A DNA stretch of 64,000 nt from Candidatus Dadabacteria bacterium (GCA_951812735.1 OX638332.1:144508-208507); one strand, 5' to 3'; counted from the first letter of the stretch, positions 45,962-58,001 are shown. Numbers and translations are program-made. The notes: a model not told the origin generated them from the letters alone.

Positions 45962-47266
45962 ATGCGGGAAACATCATTGCTATGTGCCTTTTGTGTAGCA
46001 GTTGCTTTGCTGGCAGGAGTCTTTCCACAGCCGCTAAGAGCGGACGAGCCGCACCTGCTGGAAGTCCATAAACACGAGAAGTGTATTTATAGTAGCGGTT
46101 CCATGCTTACTCTGTCAGATGCTATCCAGAATGCTCTGGATAACTCGCCGCGCATCAAATCGGCTGCTGCCGTTGCCGAAGCCGCGAAGGGTACGGAAAA
46201 CCAGGCGGGACATCGCCCGAATCCGGAAATTGCATTTGAGATGGAAAATGTTGCCGGCAGTGGAAGCTTCGGCGGGACGGACTCGGCTGAATTTACCTAC
46301 AGCTTAACGCAGACCGTTGAGATTGGCGGCAAGCGCGCCGCGCGCATCAACGCTGCAAAGGCGGCCCGAGGGGCGGCCGCTAAGGCATTGGCGGCTGAAA
46401 GACTAAACCTTGAGCGCGATGTTCGTATAGCGTACTTGAATATTCTGGCTGAAGACGAGGCAGTCAGTCTTGCCGTGCGACAGGAGCAGTTAGCCAGGCA
46501 TGTTCTAGACACCGTGTCCGAACAGGTGCGTGCCGCCGCGAAACCGGAAATTCAGCTGAGCAAAGCGGAAGTGGCTTACGTAACAAGCGTTATTGCGCGC
46601 GAGCGAAAAGAACATGAACTGGAAATCGCCAAAGAGAGACTCGCAAAACTGTTAGGAGTTTCCGCGTTGAACAGTTCACTTGACCGCGCTGATTTCTTTG
46701 AGTTTAAAGCCCCGGATTCCATAGAAGGCTATCGCGCGAATCTCGCTCGTATTCCCGATATGCGAAGATTTTCCTATATGAAAACGGAAAAGGAATCGCT
46801 GCTGGATCTGGAGCGCGCGCTGGCTATTCCAGACCCGGACTTCAGCCTCGGCGTAAGGGATTTCAGGGAAAGCGGCGATCAGTCCCTTGTTTTCTCCGTC
46901 TCGTTTCCCATACCGATTTTTAATCAGAACAAGGGAAATGTCACCAGAGCTCGCGCGGAAGTCGTACAGGCGGCAAGCGATGCCCGGCAGGCCGAACTGA
47001 TTCTGGAGTTGCAGCTTATGCAGAACTGGACACAATGGAACACTTCTTACTCAGAAGCGCAAAGATTGAAAACGGAGCTGCTGCCATCTGCGAAGAAAGC
47101 GTTTGAGCTGGCGCGCGCGAGATACGCCAAAGGCAGGTTTTCCTATTACGAAATGCTTGACGCGCAACGCACCCTGTTTGATGCCATGTCCCAATATTAC
47201 GATTCGTTAAAGCTCTATCACACCGCCCGTGCCAATGTGAAGCGGTTAACGGCCGTAGCGCAATAA
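45962..47266 (+). CDS. czcC: CzcC/TolC-type outer-membrane efflux protein
   Basis: The 434-aa protein has a signal peptide (CAFCVAVALLAGVFPQPLRA), a short His-containing stretch and then the OEP repeats: LTLSDAIQNALDNSPRIKSA, AGHRPNPEIAFEMENVAGSG, QTVEIGGKRAARINAAKAAR, and in the second half SFPIPIFNQNKGNVTRARAE and YAKGRFSYYEMLDAQRTLFD. This is the CzcC/CusC outer membrane channel for heavy metal RND export. The czcB and czcA genes are 3.8 kb away, separated by the znu/porin genes on the other strand. Confidence 0.92.
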   Translation: MRETSLLCAFCVAVALLAGVFPQPLRADEPHLLEVHKHEKCIYSSGSMLTLSDAIQNALDNSPRIKSAAAVAEAAKGTENQAGHRPNPEIAFEMENVAGSGSFGGTDSAEFTYSLTQTVEIGGKRAARINAAKAARGAAAKALAAERLNLERDVRIAYLNILAEDEAVSLAVRQEQLARHVLDTVSEQVRAAAKPEIQLSKAEVAYVTSVIARERKEHELEIAKERLAKLLGVSALNSSLDRADFFEFKAPDSIEGYRANLARIPDMRRFSYMKTEKESLLDLERALAIPDPDFSLGVRDFRESGDQSLVFSVSFPIPIFNQNKGNVTRARAEVVQAASDARQAELILELQLMQNWTQWNTSYSEAQRLKTELLPSAKKAFELARARYAKGRFSYYEMLDAQRTLFDAMSQYYDSLKLYHTARANVKRLTAVAQ

Positions 47267-47450
47267 AGGTATGATGCCTTGGGGAAGCGACGGCAAGTCA
47301 GGCTGAGGAAAATCGGGTGGTTGAAGAAAAGCAACTCTTTTTGCTTGGAAAACGCTTCCTATCAGGTCTGATTACAAAATTTTTTCTGACCTCAGGGTCT
47401 CCGTCCGCCTCAGCGTATACCGCGAGGAATGAACCTCTCCTGCCCGCATC

Positions 47451-48227
47451 TTATCCCTCCACTCCGCGAACATTTCTGCCGTTGCTTTTCGTAACCGTCC
47501 GTATGATTATCGCGGACAGCGCATACGCGAGGACGATTACAGGGCCCACGGGCTGATCAAATACCGTTGCGATCGTTATTCCTGAAAGCAGGGCTGTGAT
47601 TCCGCAGAACCATGCCGTGACATGTGGTCGTTCTGAGTGTACCGCGGCCAGAGCCGGGAGTATAAGGCTTGCGAAGACCACGTAAACGCCGACCAGCTGG
47701 ACCGATGAAGTGATGGCGAGAGCAAAGAGCAGGTAAAACCCCATGTTGTTTCGCACCCCAGGCTTGGAAAACCAGGCCAGCAGTATCAACGCGTAAACGG
47801 GCGCGTGTTTAGCTACGTCTGTCCATGTTACAAACAGCATCTGTCCCGAAAGCAGGTACTTTACCTCATCTCCGCCGTGAGGATGGTCTGCGAGCAGCAG
47901 AAGCGCCAGCGATGCGGCAAGCACAAAAGCGCATCCTATGATAGCTTCTTGGTGCCTGGGCATCGTCTTTTCTATTTTTCTGAAAACAAGTCCGGCCGCG
48001 ATCGCGTGGCCAAGCGCTATGAACTGGATCAGCCAAGGAGACGGATCATGGATGAACATGTTTCCGACCACAAGCCCAAGCCCCGCGATTTGCGCCACGG
48101 CAAGATCAATAAAGATGATGCCGCGACGGAGCACCTCGATTCCCAGAGGAGCGTGAGTGAGTGCGATCATGAGGCCGGCTACTATGGCAGGCCCGACGAT
48201 TTCCAGAAGTTCATTGCTGAACATCAT
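47451..48227 (-). CDS. znuB: ABC metal transporter permease (ZnuB-like)
   Basis: The 258-aa membrane protein has the ABC-3 permease pattern: PLGIEVLRRGIIFIDLAVAQ and IAGLGLVVGNM at the start, AIIGCAFVLAASLALLLLAD mid-way, and QLVGVYVVFASLILPALAAV with the EAA-like loop. It forms a zinc or manganese importer with the adjacent ZnuA, which it overlaps by 17 bp. No ATPase gene follows. Confidence 0.9.
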   Translation of the reverse strand: MMFSNELLEIVGPAIVAGLMIALTHAPLGIEVLRRGIIFIDLAVAQIAGLGLVVGNMFIHDPSPWLIQFIALGHAIAAGLVFRKIEKTMPRHQEAIIGCAFVLAASLALLLLADHPHGGDEVKYLLSGQMLFVTWTDVAKHAPVYALILLAWFSKPGVRNNMGFYLLFALAITSSVQLVGVYVVFASLILPALAAVHSERPHVTAWFCGITALLSGITIATVFDQPVGPVIVLAYALSAIIIRTVTKSNGRNVRGVEG

Positions 48228-49131
48228 AGGTCTCCCTCAACAAATCTATGATTCTGTCAAACAGTGCGAACAGGTCGCCGCTTTGCTCGTCACCGCCGAC
48301 GGTGTAAGGAAGAACTACTGCCCTTGTCCCGGTTTTCTCCGACAACCATTCACTCGAGTCATCCGGATCGGAATGGGCGCGGATAATCACGTCCGCAGGG
48401 CCGTTTCTTAACTTTTGCAGCAGATTTTTCAGATGGGAAGTTGTCGGCGGAATGCCGGGTTTTGGCTCAAGTGTCCCTACTTGTTTCATCCCGAGCCAGT
48501 CAATCAGATAAGTAAACGATTTGTGATGAACCACAACGGGTTTTCCTTTGAGTACGGCAGCCTCTGATTCCCATCGGGAAATTGCAGCGCGAAAGCGTGA
48601 GGAGAAATCCCGGTAGCTGTTTTTATAAAAAGAGGCGTTTTCAGCGTCGATTCCCGAAAGCCGTTCCGCAAGCACTTTGCCCACCGTCATCAGGTTGTAC
48701 GGATTCAGGTGCACATGGGGGTTGCCTTCCGGATGTACGTCTCCCATGCTGCGGTCAACCACGACCGGAACTTCGAGCATCGTAACCACATCCGCTGCCA
48801 TAAGGTAACCGATGGAACCGGGCTGGAGGTCGGAGCTTGCTTTCTGAAGCAGAATCGGAAGCCAGCCTATCTCAAGACTCGCGCCCGAGCAGAGCAGCAG
48901 ATCGGCTTTGCGCGCTCTGGATATTAGGCTTGGACGCGCCCGTATGTAATGGGGGTCCTGTGTCGCCGAAGTGGCCGAAACCGCTTCCACCTTGTCACCG
49001 CCGATTTCCTGGGCCAGCGCCGCCCATTCCGGTTCACAGGCAAATACTTTTACCTTTGCGAAAGAAAATGCCGGGGCCACGAAAAGCAGCCCCGGCAGGA
49101 GGATGGAAAGGAGAGTCAGGAGATGTTTCAT
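48211..49131 (-). CDS. znuA: Zinc/manganese-type solute-binding protein (ZnuA-like)
   Basis: The 306-aa periplasmic protein has a signal peptide (LLSILLPGLLFVAPAFS) and the TroA-family metal site: DPHYIRARPS (His about 61), a His-containing HPEGNPHVHLNPYN loop and GKPVVVHHKSFTYLIDWLG, with a C-terminal Asp in RAHSDPDDSSEW. Zinc or manganese is the likely ligand. It lies 9 bp after the porin gene, suggesting a porin-znuA-znuB operon. Confidence 0.92.
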   Translation of the reverse strand: MKHLLTLLSILLPGLLFVAPAFSFAKVKVFACEPEWAALAQEIGGDKVEAVSATSATQDPHYIRARPSLISRARKADLLLCSGASLEIGWLPILLQKASSDLQPGSIGYLMAADVVTMLEVPVVVDRSMGDVHPEGNPHVHLNPYNLMTVGKVLAERLSGIDAENASFYKNSYRDFSSRFRAAISRWESEAAVLKGKPVVVHHKSFTYLIDWLGMKQVGTLEPKPGIPPTTSHLKNLLQKLRNGPADVIIRAHSDPDDSSEWLSEKTGTRAVVLPYTVGGDEQSGDLFALFDRIIDLLRETYDVQQ

Positions 49132-49140
49132 AGGTTGCTC

Positions 49141-50547
49141 TTAGAATTTATGCGCGGCGTGGGCACCTATGCCCATTATGTACTGGAGCAGGATCTGGTT
49201 GTCGGTTAGATCCTCTCCTACTTTTTCGTGGTTGTACTGAAGGCGTATGCGGGAAAACTCGCTGTTTGACCAGTCGCCCATGACCGCTACCGCGTAGGGG
49301 TCGTGTTCTATCCCTGAATCCTCGGGAGAGTAAATCTGGGAATAACGCGCGCCTATTCTCCATTTCGGCGAGAACTTGAAAACCCCTTGCGCATACCAGC
49401 CTTGGCTTCCCCCGTCGAGGCGCTCTTCGCTAACCTCGTCTCCTTCCACAAGGGTGTAGACGCCTTCTTCATCACGCCAGAAATATTCACCCTGGAAAAG
49501 CAGTTCCTTATCGTGGGCGTTTCCGGTCGGCACCCACACGTAGCGGAGATCGAGCGTGTAGAGCCTCGTGTCGCCCGTGAACATGCCGGCGGTGAAAAGT
49601 TCCTCAAATCCTTCCTCCATCTCTTCTTCTTCTTCACTCTCACCGTTTTCTTCATCTCCGTGTTCACCTCCCCCGCCGCGGCCGCTTGCCTCTCCGTCAA
49701 GCAGATAGCCTCCGATTCTCCAGGCTGAATTCCGGCCTATGTCACCACCTACCCGCAGGAAGGCGCTGAATGAGTTTATGTCGCTCCCCTCGGCTCCGGC
49801 GAAGGGGAGGTCATCTCCCCTGAAGATTCCGCCTCCCGCCTCAACATAGAACTCAGTTGGAAGCACATATGAAATCTGTGCTCCGGTATCATTAAACGCC
49901 TTGTTGAGAAATACCCTGTAAGGCAGGGGACGATCGGCGAAGTCATCAGAGTGGGAGTGATGTTCGTTCAGGTATCCCATAGTCCAGAACGCGCGTCCCA
50001 TCCTTATGGTAGCTCCTGTCGGAAGCCCGAAGCCGGGGAGGGTCTCCACGTATGCTTCTTCAACCTCGACTTCAACTCCGTCTTCCCCGTCCACAAGGGC
50101 CGTGGTTATGTGAGCGTAGAATTTATCGTCAACGCTTGTCGAAAAATTAAGTTCGGTTTCCCCAAGGGAAATTCCTTCCGCCCCACGTTCTCCCTCATGC
50201 CCCAGGGGGAACCCGGGAATTTCGTCCTCATCCGAAGAAAAGGCGGCGAATCGTCCGCCCAGTATTACTCCGATTGAAGGGTTAAGATTCCTGTTGTAAA
50301 TAGCCCTGCTGGGGTAGGCCCTATCCTTGCTTTTTGAGTAGGTAGTTTCCGCCTGAGATGCTTCGGACTCCATCCCTGCGAGTTTTTCTTCCATTTTTAA
50401 AATCCGGTTTTCATATTCCGATCTCATATCCTGTATCTCCTTCTTTAAAGCCTCTATCTCCTGATCTGAAGCGGCAGAAGCGGAGATGTGGGAGAACGGC
50501 AAGACGGCAAAAAACACGGTTATGACCGCGAAACGTAATATATTCAT
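49141..50547 (-). CDS. Outer-membrane porin-like protein, Zn-associated
   Basis: The 468-aa protein has a signal peptide (about 1-24), a coiled-coil segment (about 27-67, EIEALKKEIQDMRSEYENRI), then alternating beta-strands ending in HAAHKF with a C-terminal Phe, typical of outer membrane beta-barrels. Loops contain HHSHSDDF and an acidic/His GGGGEHGDEENGESEEEEEM block, consistent with cation binding. I recognise no exact family; the operon with znuAB suggests Zn passage. The ATG is preceded by GGAGG. Confidence 0.75.
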   Translation of the reverse strand: MNILRFAVITVFFAVLPFSHISASAASDQEIEALKKEIQDMRSEYENRILKMEEKLAGMESEASQAETTYSKSKDRAYPSRAIYNRNLNPSIGVILGGRFAAFSSDEDEIPGFPLGHEGERGAEGISLGETELNFSTSVDDKFYAHITTALVDGEDGVEVEVEEAYVETLPGFGLPTGATIRMGRAFWTMGYLNEHHSHSDDFADRPLPYRVFLNKAFNDTGAQISYVLPTEFYVEAGGGIFRGDDLPFAGAEGSDINSFSAFLRVGGDIGRNSAWRIGGYLLDGEASGRGGGGEHGDEENGESEEEEEMEEGFEELFTAGMFTGDTRLYTLDLRYVWVPTGNAHDKELLFQGEYFWRDEEGVYTLVEGDEVSEERLDGGSQGWYAQGVFKFSPKWRIGARYSQIYSPEDSGIEHDPYAVAVMGDWSNSEFSRIRLQYNHEKVGEDLTDNQILLQYIMGIGAHAAHKF

Positions 50548-50571
50548 TTTTTCCTCCTTTAAGTTTGAACT

Positions 50572-50597
50572 GTTTCCCGATTGTATGCTCGGGAAAC
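50572..50597. other. Intercistronic perfect hairpin
   Basis: GTTTCCCGA (50572-50580) and TCGGGAAAC (50589-50597) pair over 9 bp with an 8-nt loop, between the small exported protein and the porin. Next to it CCTAAAA and TTTTAGG (about 50598-50624) form a second short stem. There is no T-run, so they may tune readthrough or protect the mRNA. Confidence 0.55.
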
Positions 50598-50619
50598 CCT
50601 AAAAAACCTCTTTACCGTT

Positions 50620-50910
50620 TTAGGAGGAAAGGGGAGGTCCGCGGGTAATTCCCGCCTTGTAAGCGTCCCGAACTATGATAATGCCAGTGGATGGCTGCGC
50701 AACGTACTCCGCGTGGCGAAGAAGAGAGGCTTCACTGTCAGCACCGGGACTTGAGCAGTCCTGATGTTTGGCGCTCAGGCATATCTCGCAGGCAGTTCCC
50801 TCATGCTCGTGTTCCGAGGAACCGTACTCGGCCGCATGGGGAAAGGAAAGCGTCTGCACCCCCAGAAAGGCGATTGTCAGTAGTAAGGAAAGTGTCTTGC
50901 TCATCTGCAT
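50620..50910 (-). CDS. Small exported His/Cys protein (DUF2946-like)
   Basis: The 96-aa precursor has a signal peptide (MSKTLSLLLTIAFLGVQTLS, then FPHAAEYG). The mature part holds HEHEGTACEICLSAKHQDC, a compact His/Cys cluster like those of DUF2946-type proteins often linked to metal transport. The first ATG is at 50910, and a second at 50904 is equally likely. It sits just before the porin and directly below a Fur-like box. Metal binding is inferred. Confidence 0.65.
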   Translation of the reverse strand: MQMSKTLSLLLTIAFLGVQTLSFPHAAEYGSSEHEHEGTACEICLSAKHQDCSSPGADSEASLLRHAEYVAQPSTGIIIVRDAYKAGITRGPPLSS

Positions 50911-50914
50911 TGTT

Positions 50915-50935
50915 AAATGAGAAATGTTTTCATTT
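50915..50935. promoter_or_regulatory. Fur/Zur-type palindromic operator
   Basis: A 21-bp imperfect palindrome centred at 50925, left arm AAATGAGAAA and right arm GTTTTCATTT. It matches 17 of 21 positions with the site before the Fur-family gene. It lies 5 bp upstream of the small exported protein start and between it and the divergent czcB gene. Confidence 0.65.
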
Positions 50936-51120
50936 ACTCTAGCATACGGGAAAGTTTGGTGTCAAGGGAGTGGTTCAGGTTGTCGTTTTACAATGTCAAA
51001 ATGCCTTGGTATTCTTTCCTTTGCGGCAACGCTGACCGTCTAAGTAATTGTCGCTATAGTCTAATCTTGGTTGTCGTTCAATTGGACCATACACATGAGC
51101 GGTTCTCACCACCCTGGATA

Positions 51121-52095
51121 ATGCGTATATTGGTTCTGACATTATTGTTAAGCAATGCTGGTTACGCTGTTATACATGACGGGTTCCCGAAGGAGGCTTA
51201 CGCGGTTGATAATCAACATAAGAATGAATACGAGGAACTCGAGCACGACAGTGGTAAAGAACAGGAAAAGACAAGAATCTCTTCGGACTTCGCGGAGCTT
51301 TCCGGTATTGAAGTGATGGAGGCTTCGCCCATGAAAGTGACGACGACAAAACTGCTGACGGGGCGCGTCACTTTGAACAAAAACAATACCGCCAATGTCC
51401 GCGCCCGTTTTCCGGGCCCTGTTCATGCGGTGCACGTCAGACTTGGGGAAAAGGTCAAAAAAGGCCAGAATCTTGCCACGGTTGAAAGCAACGAAAGTCT
51501 GATAACCTACGAAGTTGTTTCGCCTATAGATGGCGTGGTTATCAAACGCGGAACAAATGTCGGGGATGTTGCGGGCGGCAAGGAGATATTTGTGATTGCT
51601 GACTTATCAACGGTATGGGCAAGATATCATATCTTTCCGCGCGACATGAAGTACATCAAAAAAGGCCAGACGGTAGATATCCATTCACTGGACGAGACTC
51701 ACTCTGAGGATGAGAGACTACGGCAGACGGCCAGAATATCCATGCTTTTTCCTACCGCCGATGTCTCAAGCCAGACAGTTATAGCCATCGCGGAATTATC
51801 CAATGAAGACGGTATATGGCGTCCAGGCATGGTAATTCAGGGCATTATCAATATAGCTGAGAAACAGGCTTCAATAGCCGTGCCGAAAACAGCCCTTCAA
51901 CATATGGGAGATCAGCAAGTCGTCTTCATAAGGAACGGCGATACCTATGAATCGCGCCCTGTTAAGGTCGGCATGATGGGCACAACTAACGTTGAGATCG
52001 TCTCCGGGCTTGAGCGCGGAGAAACTTACGTGAGCCGTGGAAGCTTCGTCGTTAAGGCCGATCTTTTAAAATCAACAACCGTACATACACACTGA
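51121..52095 (+). CDS. czcB: HlyD-family periplasmic adaptor (CzcB-like)
   Basis: From ATG 51121 the protein is 324 aa, with signal-like start MRILVLTLLLSNAGYAVIHD. It has an N-terminal acidic/His-rich stretch, FPGPVHAVHVRLGEKVKKGQ and VVSPIDGVVIKRGTNVGDVA as the barrel-sandwich hybrid, and beta-barrel segment IAELSNEDGIWRPGMVIQGI. This is the membrane fusion subunit of a metal RND system. A 5' extension to 50917 has no ribosome site and no homology, so the inner start is used. czcA follows 17 bp later. Confidence 0.88.
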   Translation: MRILVLTLLLSNAGYAVIHDGFPKEAYAVDNQHKNEYEELEHDSGKEQEKTRISSDFAELSGIEVMEASPMKVTTTKLLTGRVTLNKNNTANVRARFPGPVHAVHVRLGEKVKKGQNLATVESNESLITYEVVSPIDGVVIKRGTNVGDVAGGKEIFVIADLSTVWARYHIFPRDMKYIKKGQTVDIHSLDETHSEDERLRQTARISMLFPTADVSSQTVIAIAELSNEDGIWRPGMVIQGIINIAEKQASIAVPKTALQHMGDQQVVFIRNGDTYESRPVKVGMMGTTNVEIVSGLERGETYVSRGSFVVKADLLKSTTVHTH

Positions 52096-52109
52096 GCCAA
52101 GAGTGCTGA

Positions 52110-55256
<3,147 letters not shown>

Positions 55257-55371
55257 TATATGACGTCATTTTTGTGTTGACGGGTACAATGACTTGAGCT
55301 TGATTCTCGCATCATCCGTCGTGAAACGCCACCCCTCAACCTGACAGAAAAAATTTAAATTTCTTTGGGAA

Positions 55372-55767
55372 TCAGTGATCGCAGGAGCCGTCTTGCCTGC
55401 AGAACCTGAAATTGCGCAGGTGGCCGAGAATCATGATGAAAGCGCCGATAAAAGCAAGGACGTATTCCATGTAGCCCGTAGTTGCGAAGATTCCTACCAA
55501 GATAAAACAAAGCCCCAGAACTACCAGCACGATAACGCTCAAATCCTTATGGCGTCTGCAGCCGAGAAGTACGGCGATCGTACTTACGGGAATAACCGCA
55601 AAAAGCATCATCTCGTGAAAAACCTCTTCAAACTCAAACGCAACCGCCGAACCCACGACCGGGAACAGTATGAGCGCCACCGGTACCGCAAAGCAGTGGA
55701 CAGCACAGACGCCCGCAAAGAATAGCGAGGTATAATCGGTGAGTTTCTGAATTCTTGTCTGGTCCAT
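55372..55767 (-). CDS. MerC-like membrane protein
   Basis: The 131-aa protein has four hydrophobic segments and a Cys-x-x-His-Cys motif (GVCAVHCFAVPVALI) as in MerC-family mercury/metal uptake proteins, with a terminal CRQDGSCDH. It follows the Fur-family gene by 6 bp on the same strand, so it is in the regulator's operon and could carry zinc. The MerC name reflects the domain; mercury transport is not supported by mer genes here. Confidence 0.8.
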   Translation of the reverse strand: MDQTRIQKLTDYTSLFFAGVCAVHCFAVPVALILFPVVGSAVAFEFEEVFHEMMLFAVIPVSTIAVLLGCRRHKDLSVIVLVVLGLCFILVGIFATTGYMEYVLAFIGAFIMILGHLRNFRFCRQDGSCDH

Positions 55768-55773
55768 ATGTTG

Positions 55774-56220
55774 TCAGGCCGCCTCCACACACTTTCCGCA
55801 CTGACCGAAAAGCTGTATAAAATGATCCTTCACGCGGAACCCCTGTTTTTCAACCGAAGCGTAATCAAAGTTCTCCGCCGGACACTCGGAGAAATCGAAA
55901 ACCCCCCTGCAGTCAACGCACACCATGTGATGAACGTGCTCGCCCTGGGAAAACGCGTAGCCGTGACCGCCGTCGGGGAAATGAAGGCGCTTAACGATGC
56001 CCAGATCTTCGAACATCTCAAGTGTTCTGTAGATAGTGGCAAGTCCCGTGTTACCCAGCATATCCTTCACCCCGCCGTGTATTTCGCCGATTGAAAGCAA
56101 TTTCTCGCTCATGTGAAGAATATGAACGACGGCGAGGCGCTGCGTAGTTGACTTAAGTCCCTTTTCCCGCAGAACCTCCTTGGCATACGATTCCTGCATG
56201 CATTCAAAATCTTTCGTCAT
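55774..56220 (-). CDS. Fur-family transcriptional regulator (Zur-like)
   Basis: The 148-aa metal-responsive repressor has the winged helix (LKSTTQRLAVVHILHMSEKL, ATIYRTLEMFEDLGIV), the HVHHMVCVDC block with Cys101-x-x-Cys104 and the second pair CGKC (141-144). Both Cys pairs bind a structural zinc in the family. Its neighbours (znu, MerC, small exported protein) favour Zur over Fur, but metal choice cannot be decided by sequence. Met8 (ATG 56199) is an alternate start. It is autoregulated if the adjacent palindrome is its site. Confidence 0.9.
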   Translation of the reverse strand: MTKDFECMQESYAKEVLREKGLKSTTQRLAVVHILHMSEKLLSIGEIHGGVKDMLGNTGLATIYRTLEMFEDLGIVKRLHFPDGGHGYAFSQGEHVHHMVCVDCRGVFDFSECPAENFDYASVEKQGFRVKDHFIQLFGQCGKCVEAA

Positions 56221-56227
56221 CAGAATT

Positions 56228-56254
56228 ATTAAATGAGAATAATTTTCAATTAAT
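56228..56254. promoter_or_regulatory. Fur/Zur-type palindrome upstream of the Fur-family gene
   Basis: ATTAAATGAGAAT, one centre base, then ATTTTCAATTAAT: 11 of 13 arm positions complement. It lies 8 bp before the fur start codon and ahead of the short plus-strand ORF at 56363, so it could control both directions. Confidence 0.7.
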
Positions 56255-56362
56255 CCTTATTGTAATCAGTTATTGCTAACCGTCAAGGGCAAAAATCGGA
56301 CATGCAACTTATTCTCTACACGCGTTCTGACAAAAAACGAATTCTTCAGGAGGAGTAGGTTT

Positions 56363-56431
56363 ATGAATCGGTTTTTCTCGGCTGTAGCTATAGTTCTGGC
56401 AAGTGGTTTTATCGCTGCATATTCCGATTGA
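56363..56431 (+). pseudogene. Short signal-peptide-like ORF, probable truncated gene
   Basis: Twenty-two codons, MNRFFSAVAIVLASGFIAAY, preceded by AGGAGGAG. The product is a single hydrophobic helix with a positive N-terminus, like an export signal, and stops at TGA directly after. It is probably the remnant of a secreted protein gene under the nearby Fur/Zur palindrome, or a real tiny membrane peptide. Confidence 0.4.
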
Positions 56432-56631
56432 ATTCTAATAAGAAATCGCTGTTCCGTCTTTTGCGCATGGCGGGGATCGTGAAAGCACGATCCTAGTCAG
56501 TATTGTTTCTGCCCTGCTATCGTCTCGGAATTCGCTTTCTAGTATGGAATGGCCTTGGGCTCCGCGTAGGTTTTTGCCGTTGTTCGGGTAAAATACCAAG
56601 TAATCCCACTGCACTCTGCGGAGAAATTGAA

Positions 56632-57306
56632 ATGAAAAAACTCCTGGCTCCTTCAATACTATCGTGTGACTATCTTCGCCTTGAAGATGAGGTAAACGCC
56701 GTCTGCCAGGCGGGTGCCGACTTCATACACGTGGACGTTATGGACGGGCATTTCGTTCCGAACATAAGCATAGGAATACCCATAGTGGAGGCGATTTCGC
56801 GGATGGAATCGCCGCCCCAGATGGATATACACCTGATGATTGATAATCCCGAGAAATTCACGGAAAAATTCATAGACGCGGGCGCTCCTCACGTGAAGAT
56901 CGTCACTGTCCAGATGGAGGCCTGCAACCTTCTCTATAGCGCTCTCTCATCCATCAGGTGGAGAGGGATTATGACCGGGGTGGCGCTTAACCCCGCGACT
57001 CCCATCGGCGTTATAGAAGAAAAGCTGATGGAGCTTATAGACGTGATAGTGATAATGACCGTGGAGCCGGGGTTCGGGGGTCAGAAGTTCATTCCCGAGA
57101 TGCTGTCCAAAATAAGAGACCTCAGGTCTCTTCTTGACGGAATGGACGGGAAGAGGCCGCTTATTGAAGCTGACGGCGGAATAAATCTCGGGAATATAAA
57201 GGAAGTGGTTGAGGCCGGAGCGGACATAGTGGTTACGGGCTCGGGCATATACAAGACAGAGAGTTACGCCGATACGATGTCGGCCATGCGCGAGATCATG
57301 GGGTAG
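56632..57306 (+). CDS. rpe: Ribulose-phosphate 3-epimerase
   Basis: The 224-aa TIM barrel interconverts ribulose-5-P and xylulose-5-P. From ATG 56632 (GGAG upstream) it reads MKKLLAPSILSCDYLRLEDE, with HVDVMDGHFVPNISIG, MDIHLMIDNPEKF, VEPGFGGQKF and EADGGINLGNI. An upstream in-frame ATG at 56503 adds unrelated residues and is rejected. Confidence 0.96.
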   Translation: MKKLLAPSILSCDYLRLEDEVNAVCQAGADFIHVDVMDGHFVPNISIGIPIVEAISRMESPPQMDIHLMIDNPEKFTEKFIDAGAPHVKIVTVQMEACNLLYSALSSIRWRGIMTGVALNPATPIGVIEEKLMELIDVIVIMTVEPGFGGQKFIPEMLSKIRDLRSLLDGMDGKRPLIEADGGINLGNIKEVVEAGADIVVTGSGIYKTESYADTMSAMREIMG

Positions 57307-57343
57307 GGGAGATGTCGGGGTTGCGTGTTTTTCCAGGGGGAAG

Positions 57344-58000
57344 ATGAAGTCCGAAGAGCCAAACTACATAGCCGACATAGAGCGGTATTTTCTCGGGCTT
57401 GCGGGAAAGGGTCTTATGCTTTCGGCAAGAGATTACGGTTTTATAAGGGAGCTTGGCGAGAGGTCCGTTTCTAAGGAGATGGTGATTAAGGCCATAGCCT
57501 ACGGTTTCGAGAAAAAAAGGCAGAGGGGAGCCCAGGACCCAAGAGGGCTTTTCAACATAAAACAGGAAGTTGAAGAATACCTTAAAACCCAGTTGGCGGA
57601 ACCGGAGCCTGAGCAGACGGAACCGCCAACCGCTGCTTTTGTCAGAAGCAGTATAATAGAACAGGCTCTTAAGAGGCTTGATGAGATCATAATCGAAGAA
57701 AAAGAAGAGGGTATAAAGGAGAAATACAAAACACTGAGACAGAGGGTCTGTGAGACTGACAGCGCGGGTTCCGCCAACATATACAAGCAACTCGACTCTT
57801 TGTGGCAGGGCTTCGTTGAGAATGTTTTCTCGGGTCTTTCCGCTGAGAGACAGAAGCAGATACTGGCTGCCGCACAAAGCAGACTTCCCAGCGAGGCGAA
57901 ACTCTATGATGAGGACGCGAGGGGGAGGACCCTTAAAGCTTTCAGGGACGAGATTGTGTGTGAGACCCTTGGTATGAGTAATGTTTTCACGATGAAGTAA
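57344..58000 (+). CDS. Hypothetical protein, likely partner of the DnaC-like loader
   Basis: The 218-aa cytoplasmic protein begins YIADIERYFLGLAGKGLMLS and ARDYGFIRELGERSVSKEMV, an arrangement resembling proteins that sit beside DnaC-like loaders in several bacteria. The middle (about 85-130) is helical and acidic; the last 60 residues end GRTLKAFRDEIVCETLGM. No enzyme motif is seen. Its stop lies 1 bp before the dnaC-like start, so the two are cotranscribed. Confidence 0.65.
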   Translation: MKSEEPNYIADIERYFLGLAGKGLMLSARDYGFIRELGERSVSKEMVIKAIAYGFEKKRQRGAQDPRGLFNIKQEVEEYLKTQLAEPEPEQTEPPTAAFVRSSIIEQALKRLDEIIIEEKEEGIKEKYKTLRQRVCETDSAGSANIYKQLDSLWQGFVENVFSGLSAERQKQILAAAQSRLPSEAKLYDEDARGRTLKAFRDEIVCETLGMSNVFTMK

Positions 58001-58001
58001 T

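Larger units (their letters stand above)
56221..56631. other. fur-rpe intergenic region
   Basis: 411 bp with the Fur/Zur palindrome, a short signal-peptide ORF (56363-56431) after a strong ribosome site, and otherwise no features I can support. The longer 5' extension of the rpe frame is not used. Confidence 0.4.

Noticed and set aside
45832-46071. A short plus-strand ORF before czcC
   Set aside because: It overlaps the CzcC-like signal peptide in another frame and has no ribosome site.
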